Source of the DNA: Phytohabitans maris
GTDB lineage: Bacteria; Actinomycetota; Actinomycetes; Mycobacteriales; Micromonosporaceae
Length of the DNA: 64,000 nucleotides
Assembly: GCF_031085175.1 (NCBI RefSeq)
Contig: NZ_JAVHUY010000047.1
Coordinates: forward strand, 16,782 to 80,781
Reading direction: 5' to 3'
Part shown: positions 58,099-64,000 of the stretch, in pieces
Position numbering within the stretch: the stretch's first letter is position 1
Layout: every line of letters starts with the position of its first letter
Notes under the pieces: generated by a model
Database searches by the model: none
What the model saw: only the letters and a program-made list of their open reading frames with translations
Told to the model about the DNA's origin: nothing
Position numbers and translations under genes: made by a program

Positions 58099-59529
58099 AT
58101 GTCGCACGGCGGAGAGCTCTTTGGTCTAAGTGATGGTGTGTCGACGGAGCCGACCTTCGAGTCGGCCATGCGGGGCTACGACAAACGCCAGGTAGACCGC
58201 TACGTCGCCCGCGCCGAGGGGGAGATAGCCACCCTAACTACCGAGCGTGAGCAGGCGTACGCGCAGATCCAGAGCCTCGCCGCGCAGGTGGAGCAGCTGC
58301 GGGCCGAGGTGGTCAACGTCCGGCGCCAGGCGGCAAATATCGACAAGATCTCCTTCCGCCACCTCGGTCCGCGCGTAGAGCAGATCCTCGCGCTGGCCGA
58401 GGAGCAGGCCGACGCGATCCGCGGCAGCGCCACCCAGGAGCTCGCCGAGCAGCGGGCCGAGGCGGAGCGGGCGCTGGCCGAGGCCCGGGCGCGCGCGGCC
58501 GACGCGGTGCGCGACTTCGAGATCGCGCTGGCCGCCCGCCGCTCCGATGAGGAAAAAGCGGCCGCCGAGCGCCGTGCCGCGGCCGAGGCGGCGGTGGCCC
58601 AGGCGCAGGAGCAGGCCGAGGCGATCCTGGCGGGCGCCCGCGAGCAGGCCGGCAAGATACGCGCCGAGGGTGAGGCCGCACTCGTCCAGGCCCGGCAAAA
58701 GGCACACCGGCTGAGTGAAGAGGCGACCCACTTCGCGGAGCGGTCTCGGGCGGAGACCGAGTCGTTCGTCCAGTCCGCGCGCGCCCAGGCCCAGCAGGAG
58801 CTCGCGCAGTGGCGCGGGAGCGTGGAGCAGGAGATCAACCAGCGCCAGGCCGACTTCGACCGCGAGTTCGGCCAGCGGCGGGTGGCGGCCGAGCACGAGT
58901 TCGCGCAGTGGCGGGCGAACGCCGAGCAGCAGGCCGCCGCGCGGACCGCCGAGGCCGAGCGCTACGTGGCGGAGATCCGGCGCCAGGTCGAAGAGCAGGC
59001 CGCCGCGGTGCGGCGCGAGGCCGAGGAGCACGCCGCGGCCGTCCGGCGCCAGACCGAGGAGCAGGCCGCCACGGCACAGGGCCACCTCGCCGCGACGCAG
59101 TCACACCTGGCCTCGACGCAAAAGGAGACCGCCGCCGCCGGGCAGCTCCTGGCCGACGTACAGCACCAGGTGGCGCAGGCCCAGCAGGCCCTCGCCGACG
59201 TAAAGCAGCAGACCGTGGCCACCCGCCAGGAGGGCGACCAGTTCCGGCGCGCGCTCAACGAGGTGCAAAACCAGCTCGCCGCCGAGCGGCAGCGGCTCGC
59301 CGAGGCGCAGCGCACGGCTGAGCAGGCCGAGCGCAAGGTGGTCGAGGCCAAGACGACCGCGCAGAAGGCCAGCGACGCCGCCGCCGAGGTGTCCGAGGTG
59401 GCTGACGCCGGCTCCGCCGCCGAGGAGACCCAGGTGGTGAGCACCGGCGAGGCCGAGGGCGAGCCCGCCGCCAAAGACGAGGAGAAGCCCGCCGAGGAGC
59501 GGGCGGAGGCGCCGCAGAAGGTCGGCTGA
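58099..59529 (+). CDS. DivIVA-domain coiled-coil protein, FilP/Scy-like (second of pair)
   Basis: 476 residues from ATG 58099 (GAGG at 9 bases; in-frame starts at 58084 and 58090 are possible). N-terminal DivIVA-like segment FESAMRGYDKRQVDRYVARAEGEIA. The segment ISFRHLGPRVEQILALAEEQADAIRG matches LSGLGTRVEQILRLAEEQANDHRG of the preceding protein, so they are paralogues. The coil holds repeated modules such as EFAQWRANAEQQAAARTAEAE and VEEQAAAVRREAEEHAAAVRR, then a Gln-rich coil and an acidic Glu/Ala tail. Probable polar cytoskeletal scaffold interacting with the first. Confidence 0.85.
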   Translation: MSHGGELFGLSDGVSTEPTFESAMRGYDKRQVDRYVARAEGEIATLTTEREQAYAQIQSLAAQVEQLRAEVVNVRRQAANIDKISFRHLGPRVEQILALAEEQADAIRGSATQELAEQRAEAERALAEARARAADAVRDFEIALAARRSDEEKAAAERRAAAEAAVAQAQEQAEAILAGAREQAGKIRAEGEAALVQARQKAHRLSEEATHFAERSRAETESFVQSARAQAQQELAQWRGSVEQEINQRQADFDREFGQRRVAAEHEFAQWRANAEQQAAARTAEAERYVAEIRRQVEEQAAAVRREAEEHAAAVRRQTEEQAATAQGHLAATQSHLASTQKETAAAGQLLADVQHQVAQAQQALADVKQQTVATRQEGDQFRRALNEVQNQLAAERQRLAEAQRTAEQAERKVVEAKTTAQKASDAAAEVSEVADAGSAAEETQVVSTGEAEGEPAAKDEEKPAEERAEAPQKVG

Positions 59530-59604
59530 TTCCACTACCTGCGGGTCGCGGCGCCGGCGGGCGGCCGTTACCCTGCTGCGGGATCGCTATCCGCGGGAGG
59601 GCAA

Positions 59605-60771
59605 GTGGCAGCTGACGGATCCGGCGAGGAGCCCGTCGAGCGGCGGGCGGCCGGCGCCGAGCCGGAGCGCCCGGCGTCGCCCGCGGACGAGGCTTCGGCC
59701 GACGCTCCGGTACCCCCACCCAGCGGCAAGTTCGGCCCGCTCGGGCGGCCGCTGGGGCGCAACGCGTTCGTCACCGGGTTCGTCGGCGGGCTGGGCGTGC
59801 TGCTGGCGTACGCGGCGTACGTCGCCGTCCGCAACGCCGCCGGCGTACTCCTGCTGATCTTCATAGCGCTCTTCCTCGCCGTGGGGCTCAACCCGGCGGT
59901 GGTGCGGCTGCGCAAGTGGGGCGTCCCGCGCGGCCTCGCGGTCGCCGCCGTCGCGCTCGGCATCATCCTGCTGCTCTGCGGCGGCCTCTTCGCGCTCGTA
60001 CCGCCGGTGGTCAACGAGTCCAGCGAGGTGATCGACAACCTGCCGGGCTACATCGACCAGCTCAACGACAACCCGACGATCCGCGACCTCAACGAGCGGT
60101 ACGACATCATCCAGCGGGCGTCGTCGGCGGTCACGCCGGAAAACATCACCCGCGCGCTCGGCGGGGTGCTCGGCGGGGCGTCGCTGGTGTTCGGCACGGT
60201 CTTCCGGGTGCTGACCGTGCTGGTGCTGACGATCTACTTCATGGCCGCCTTCGACCGCATCAAGGAAGCCGCTTACCAGATCGTGCCGGCCTCCCGGCGG
60301 CACCGGGTGCGGCTGATCACCGACGAGATCCTGACCAAGGTCGGGGCGTACATGGTGGGTGCGCTCGCCATCGCGATCGTGGCCGGCACCAGCACCTTCG
60401 TCTTCTTGATGATCACCGGGGTGGCGTACCCGTTCGCGCTGGCCGTCGTCATCGCGGTCTGTGACCTGATCCCCCAGATCGGGGCCACGCTCGGCGCGGT
60501 GATCGTCAGCCTGGTCGGCTTTGCCAACTCGCTCACGGTCGGCATCGCCTGCCTGGTCTTCTTCATCATCTACCAGCAGGTGGAAAACTACCTGATCTAC
60601 CCGAAGGTGATGCGCCGTTCGGTGAAGGTCAGCGACGTGGCCGCGATCGTGGCCGCCCTGCTCGGCGTCGCCCTCTTCGGCGTCATCGGCGCGCTGGTCG
60701 CCATCCCGGCGGTCGCCGCGATCCAGCTCATCCTGCGTGAGGTCGTGGTTCCCCGCCAGCAGGAGCGCTGA
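59605..60771 (+). CDS. AI-2E family transporter (PF01594)
   Basis: 388 residues from GTG 59605 (SD GGGAGG). After a ~50-residue disordered acidic N-terminus come about eight helices: NAFVTGFVGGLGVLLAYAAYVAVRNAAGVLLLIFIALFLAVGLNPAVVRLRKWGVPRGLAVAA is the family's opening pair. DLIPQIGATLGAVIVSLVGFA near 265 holds the conserved D-x-IP-x-IG motif, and VAAIVAALLGVALFGVIGALVAIPAVAAIQ ends it. Family members range from autoinducer-2 exporters to Na+/H+ antiporters; the name does not prove AI-2 transport. Confidence 0.92.
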   Translation: MAADGSGEEPVERRAAGAEPERPASPADEASADAPVPPPSGKFGPLGRPLGRNAFVTGFVGGLGVLLAYAAYVAVRNAAGVLLLIFIALFLAVGLNPAVVRLRKWGVPRGLAVAAVALGIILLLCGGLFALVPPVVNESSEVIDNLPGYIDQLNDNPTIRDLNERYDIIQRASSAVTPENITRALGGVLGGASLVFGTVFRVLTVLVLTIYFMAAFDRIKEAAYQIVPASRRHRVRLITDEILTKVGAYMVGALAIAIVAGTSTFVFLMITGVAYPFALAVVIAVCDLIPQIGATLGAVIVSLVGFANSLTVGIACLVFFIIYQQVENYLIYPKVMRRSVKVSDVAAIVAALLGVALFGVIGALVAIPAVAAIQLILREVVVPRQQER

Positions 60772-60917
60772 GTCCAGCCGGTCGGCCGGTACCCCTGTCA
60801 CGTTCCAGACAGTGGAATCCGACGGGCAAGCGGGCCTCAATAGCATCTAGCAGTTCGCTGGACCCGTCTGGCGGTCTTCGGTTTTCGGCTTCGGCACGCT
60901 CAGCGGGAGGGGCGCCT

Positions 60918-62117
60918 GTGCGGGCACATCAGTTTTCTCGGGACGCGGTGATCGTCGGCGGTTGCGGGCGGGTGGGCCTGCCACTCGGCATCGCGCTCGC
61001 CTCGCGCGGGCTCTCCGTGACGCTGTACGACATCAACGCGGCCGCGGTGGCGACGGTCAACGGCGGCGTCATGCCGTTCGACGAGGAGGGGGCCGCGCCA
61101 CTGCTCACCGAGGTCGTCGGGGCGGGCCGGCTGGTCGCCACGACCGATCCCGCCAGCGTCGGCACCGCCGAGCACGTCGTGGTCGTGGTGGGCACCCCGG
61201 TCGACGAGCACCTCAACCCCGACCTCGGCGCGGTGCCCCGGGCGCTGCAACGGTGCGCCGACCACCTGGTCGCCGGCCAGCTCGTGATCCTGCGCTCGAC
61301 CGTCTACCCGGGTGTGACCGCGCTGACCGAAAAGCTGCTCGCCGGCCTCGGCAGCGGCGTCGACGTGGCCTTCTGCCCGGAGCGGATCGCCGAGGGCAAG
61401 GCGCTCACCGAGCTCTTCGACCTGCCGCAGATCGTCTCCGCCCGTACGCCCGAGGTGGTCGGGCGCGCCGAGAAGTTCTTCCGCAACCTGACCGACCAGA
61501 TCGTGCCGCTGGAGCCGGAGGAGGCGGAGCTGGCGAAGCTGTTTACGAATACGTGGCGGTATATCAAGTTCGCGACGGCTAACCAGTTTTGGATGATGGC
61601 GAACGATTTCGGGTTGGATTTCGCGCGGATCCGGCATGCGATCACGTTTGATTATCCGCGGGCGGCGGATCTGCCGATGCCGGGGTTTGCGGCGGGGCCG
61701 TGTTTGTTCAAGGACACGATGCAGTTGGCGGCGTTCAACCGGAACAACTTCGTGTTGGGTCACTCGGCGATGTTGATCAATGAGGGTTTGCCGTTGTATC
61801 TGGTGTCCCGTCTGGAGGACAGTTTTGACCTGTCGTCGATGACGGTGGGGATTTTGGGGATGGCGTTCAAGGGTGGTAGTGACGACCCGCGGGAGTCGTT
61901 GGCGTACAAGTTGCGCAAGATCTTGTCGTTGAAGGCGCGGGAGACGCTCTGCACGGATCCGCATATCAGGGACGAGCGGTTCCTGCCGTTGGGCGAGGTG
62001 TTGTCGAGGGCGGATCTGTTGGTGATCGCGTGTCCGCATCAGGAGTACGCGGCGTTGGAGACGGCGACGCCGGTGGTGGACATGTGGGGACTGACCGGGC
62101 AGGGCGTGCGGATATGA
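60918..62117 (+). CDS. Nucleotide-sugar (UDP-glucose/GDP-mannose type) dehydrogenase
   Basis: 399 residues from GTG 60918 (SD GGGAGGGG). NAD Rossmann start VIVGGCGRVGLPLGIALASRG, VGTPVD near 92, RSTVYPGVT near 133, catalytic-domain FTNTWRYIKFATANQFW near 210, the nucleophile Cys in AGPCLFKDTMQ near 256 and GMAFKGGSDDPRES near 312. It oxidises the C6 alcohol of a UDP- or GDP-sugar to the uronic acid; related enzymes act on UDP-ManNAc. Codon use changes sharply at about 61540 to T- and G-ending codons (many TTG, TAT, GAT) until the end. Confidence 0.93.
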   Translation: MRAHQFSRDAVIVGGCGRVGLPLGIALASRGLSVTLYDINAAAVATVNGGVMPFDEEGAAPLLTEVVGAGRLVATTDPASVGTAEHVVVVVGTPVDEHLNPDLGAVPRALQRCADHLVAGQLVILRSTVYPGVTALTEKLLAGLGSGVDVAFCPERIAEGKALTELFDLPQIVSARTPEVVGRAEKFFRNLTDQIVPLEPEEAELAKLFTNTWRYIKFATANQFWMMANDFGLDFARIRHAITFDYPRAADLPMPGFAAGPCLFKDTMQLAAFNRNNFVLGHSAMLINEGLPLYLVSRLEDSFDLSSMTVGILGMAFKGGSDDPRESLAYKLRKILSLKARETLCTDPHIRDERFLPLGEVLSRADLLVIACPHQEYAALETATPVVDMWGLTGQGVRI

Positions 62118-62169
62118 AGCACCCCCAGAAGACGCTCCGCTTCGCTCCACGTTTCCCCGGGGGCCCCGC
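62117..62169 (-). repeat. 53-bp repeat (second copy) filling the gap between two genes
   Basis: Read on the minus strand it matches 51391-51443 with about seven changes, including the GGGGAAACGTGGAGCG core. It starts in the stop codon of the dehydrogenase and ends one base before the next ATG, so it forms the whole intergenic gap. CCCCGGGGGCC just before the ATG is a possible weak SD and hairpin. Confidence 0.8.
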
Positions 62170-62961
62170 ATGACCGTCACGCCCCGGATCTCCGTCGTCA
62201 TCCCGGTCTACAACGAGGGCGAAGCGATCATCCGGTGCATGGAGCGCATCCTGCGCGAGGTCATGCTCCCCAGCGAGATCCTGCTCGTGCACGACATGCC
62301 CGAAGACACCACCGTGCCGTACGCACGGCAGATCGCCGAGTCGCACCCGCAGGTACGGCCGGTGCTCAACACGTACGGGCGCGGCCCGGCCAACGCGATC
62401 CGGTTCGGCATCGACGCGGCCCGCGCCCCGGTGACCGTGGTAACGATGGCGGACGGCTGCGACGACCCGCGCCAGATCGACGACCTCGCCCGCCTGGTCG
62501 AGCGGGGAGTCGTGGTGGCCGCGGCGTCCCGGTACATGCCGGGCGGGCAGCAGGTCGGCGGCCCGCGGCTCAAGCGGATGATGTCCCGCTGGGCGGGGCG
62601 CACGCTGTACGCGTTCACCCGCGTGGGCACCCGCGACGCCACCAACAGCTTCAAGGCGTACGACACCGGGTTCGTGCGCGCGGTGGGGATCGAGTCGCGC
62701 ACCGGTTTCGAGATCGGGCTGGAGCTGACCGCCAAGGCCGGGCGCCTGCGCCTGCCGGTCGCCGAGATCCCGACCATCTGGCTCGACCGCCAGCTCGGCG
62801 AGTCCCATTTCGACCTGGGCCGGTTTCTGCCGTCGTACCTGCGCTGGTACCGGTTCGCGTACGGCCGGCGGCTCACGATGGAGCAGATCGCCAAGCGCCG
62901 CCCGGCGCAGCCGGAGCCCGAAGCCGTTTCCGCCTCGTCAGTCCCCGCGTCACTCAGCTAG
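62170..62961 (+). CDS. Glycosyltransferase family 2
   Basis: 263 residues. GT-A fold: PRISVVIPVYNEGEAIIRCMERIL at the N-terminus, VTVVTMADGCDDPRQI near 90-106 holding the acidic metal-binding cluster in place of DxD, and ATNSFKAYDTGFVRAVGIES and GFEIGLELTAKAG, which resemble dolichol-phosphate-mannose synthase-type enzymes. No C-terminal membrane helices. It likely transfers a sugar to a lipid carrier or polysaccharide precursor, using the products of the flanking dehydrogenase and epimerase. Its codon use is normal for the genome, unlike parts of both neighbours. Confidence 0.92.
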   Translation: MTVTPRISVVIPVYNEGEAIIRCMERILREVMLPSEILLVHDMPEDTTVPYARQIAESHPQVRPVLNTYGRGPANAIRFGIDAARAPVTVVTMADGCDDPRQIDDLARLVERGVVVAAASRYMPGGQQVGGPRLKRMMSRWAGRTLYAFTRVGTRDATNSFKAYDTGFVRAVGIESRTGFEIGLELTAKAGRLRLPVAEIPTIWLDRQLGESHFDLGRFLPSYLRWYRFAYGRRLTMEQIAKRRPAQPEPEAVSASSVPASLS

Positions 62962-62973
62962 GAGCACATTCTC

Positions 62974-63999
62974 GTGTCAAAGGTCTTGGTTACCGGTTCG
63001 GCCGGGTTCATCGGCGGTTATGTGGTCGAGGAGCTGCTCGGGCGTGGCCACGAGGTGGTCGGGTTGGACAACTACTCGAAGTACGGGCCGGTCACGCACA
63101 GCTACGATGATCATCCTGGGTATCGGTTTGTGGAGGGTGATGCCCGGGACACCGCTCTGGTCACCGAGCTGGCCGCGGATTGTGATCATTTCATCGCGGG
63201 GGCGGCGATGATCGGTGGGATCTCCTATTTCCACGCCTACGCCTACGACCTGCTCGCGACGAACGAGCGGATCATGGCGGCGTCGTGTGACGCGGCGATC
63301 GCGGCGCACCGCGACGGCCGGCTGCGGAAGGTGACCTATATGTCGTCGTCGATGGTGTTCGAGTCGACCGAGCGTTGGCCGTCCAGGGAGGGTGATGAGC
63401 GTCGGGTCCCGCCGCCGTTGTCGTCGTACGGGTTTCAGAAGTTGGCGGTGGAGTATTACGCGCGGGCGGCGTGGGAGCAGTACCGGTTGCCGTACACGAT
63501 CGTGCGGCCGTTCAACTGTGTCGGGGTGGGTGAGGGCCGGGCGTTGGGTGAGGCCGAGGTGTTGTCCGGGAATGTGAAGCTGGCCATGTCGCATGTGGTG
63601 CCGGACCTGGTGCAGAAGATCGTGAAGGGTCAGGACCCGTTGCACATCCTGGGTGAGGGAAACCAGGTGCGGCATTACACCTACGGTGGTGACCTGGCGG
63701 CTGGGATCGTGACCGCGATGGAGCACCCGGCGGCGGTGAACGAGGATTTCAACCTGTCCACCGCGGAGTCGACCACGGTGCTGGAGCTGGCGCAGGTGAT
63801 CTGGGGCAAGATCAAGGGCCCGGAGGTGCCGTTCCGGTACGTGTCGGATGATCCGTTCGAGTACGACGTGCAAAAGCGGGTCCCGGACGTGACCAAGGCC
63901 AAGCAGGTCCTCGGCTTCGAAGCCACGACCAGTCTGGACACCATGCTCGACGAGGTCGTCCCCTGGGTGACCCAAGCCGTACACGACGGCCGGTTGTGA
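62974..63999 (+). CDS. NAD-dependent sugar epimerase/dehydratase
   Basis: 341 residues from GTG 62974 (SD AGGAG at 8-9 bases), complete: the TGA ends one base before the window edge. Extended SDR: TGSAGFIGGYVVEELLGRG at 6-24, DNYSKYG near 31, the catalytic YGFQK (YxxxK) near 151-155 with SSS preceding, and RPFNCVGVGEG near 175. Closest in pattern to UDP-glucose 4-epimerases and UDP-glucuronate epimerase/decarboxylase. Codon use is of the atypical T/G-ending kind from about 63095 to 63760 and normal at both ends. Third gene of a surface-polysaccharide cluster that continues beyond the window. Confidence 0.93.
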   Translation: MSKVLVTGSAGFIGGYVVEELLGRGHEVVGLDNYSKYGPVTHSYDDHPGYRFVEGDARDTALVTELAADCDHFIAGAAMIGGISYFHAYAYDLLATNERIMAASCDAAIAAHRDGRLRKVTYMSSSMVFESTERWPSREGDERRVPPPLSSYGFQKLAVEYYARAAWEQYRLPYTIVRPFNCVGVGEGRALGEAEVLSGNVKLAMSHVVPDLVQKIVKGQDPLHILGEGNQVRHYTYGGDLAAGIVTAMEHPAAVNEDFNLSTAESTTVLELAQVIWGKIKGPEVPFRYVSDDPFEYDVQKRVPDVTKAKQVLGFEATTSLDTMLDEVVPWVTQAVHDGRL

Positions 64000-64000
64000 C

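Noticed and set aside
59605..60771. Autoinducer-2 quorum-sensing exporter
   Set aside because: The family name is historical. No luxS or AI-2 genes are present, so transport of AI-2 is not claimed.

Overview
The window is high-GC DNA with GTG starts, very strong G/C at third codon positions and dense overlapping operons. It comes from a filamentous actinomycete, most likely of the Micromonosporaceae. The evidence is the Streptomyces-like block icmA / meaB / thiolase / epimerase beside DivIVA-type coiled-coil proteins, the giant NAD-glutamate dehydrogenase, a YbbN-type thioredoxin and leaderless genes with a TANNNT box 6-7 nt before the start codon. The family assignment is inference. I see no rRNA, tRNA, CRISPR array, phage gene or transposase.

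Layout. (1) 1-12151, minus strand: one catabolic operon of ten genes, lacI-permease-permease-binding protein-ADP-ribosylglycohydrolase x2-ribokinase-glycoside-hydrolase/FGE fusion-esterase-CoA transferase. Almost every junction is a 4-base ATGA/GTGA overlap, and two LacI-type operators lie at its head. (2) 12.2-17.1 kb: small genes, a second ribokinase and two divergent ABC systems. (3) 17.3-23.0 kb: a ROK regulator divergent from a GH3 hexosaminidase, an FAH-family hydrolase, a membrane protein and a GNAT. (4) 23.1-28.7 kb: a block of less biased codon use holding a response regulator with reversed domain order, a methyltransferase, a histidine kinase, a small gene and a sarcosine-oxidase-like flavoenzyme. 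A 10-bp motif is repeated at 11-bp pitch near the regulator and reappears upstream of the small gene. (5) 28.9-40.3 kb: NAD-glutamate dehydrogenase, a lipoprotein penicillin-binding protein, an arginase-like protein with an ~800-residue disordered tail, and a TPR-thioredoxin. (6) 40.4-51.3 kb: two giant FtsX-like permeases with their ATPase, icmA, an Asp23 protein, another ATPase and a DUF1992 gene. (7) 51.9-60.8 kb: panD, meaB, thiolase, methylmalonyl-CoA epimerase, crotonyl-CoA carboxylase/reductase, two DivIVA/FilP-like coiled-coil proteins and an AI-2E-family transporter. (8) 60.9-64.0 kb: nucleotide-sugar dehydrogenase, GT2 glycosyltransferase and sugar epimerase, with abrupt changes of codon use inside two of the genes.

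How parts work together. Operon 1 reads as import of a sugar-containing compound, cleavage by two DraG-fold hydrolases and phosphorylation of the released sugar, presumably ribose. Its substrate is not obvious and it is the best candidate for an undescribed pathway. In region 7, thiolase, Ccr, epimerase, IcmA and MeaB are the interconversion machinery for C4/C5 acyl-CoA units. Dispersed palindromes (four copies, with paired compensatory changes) and a 53-bp repeat that also interrupts another repeat indicate non-autonomous repeat families active in this genome.
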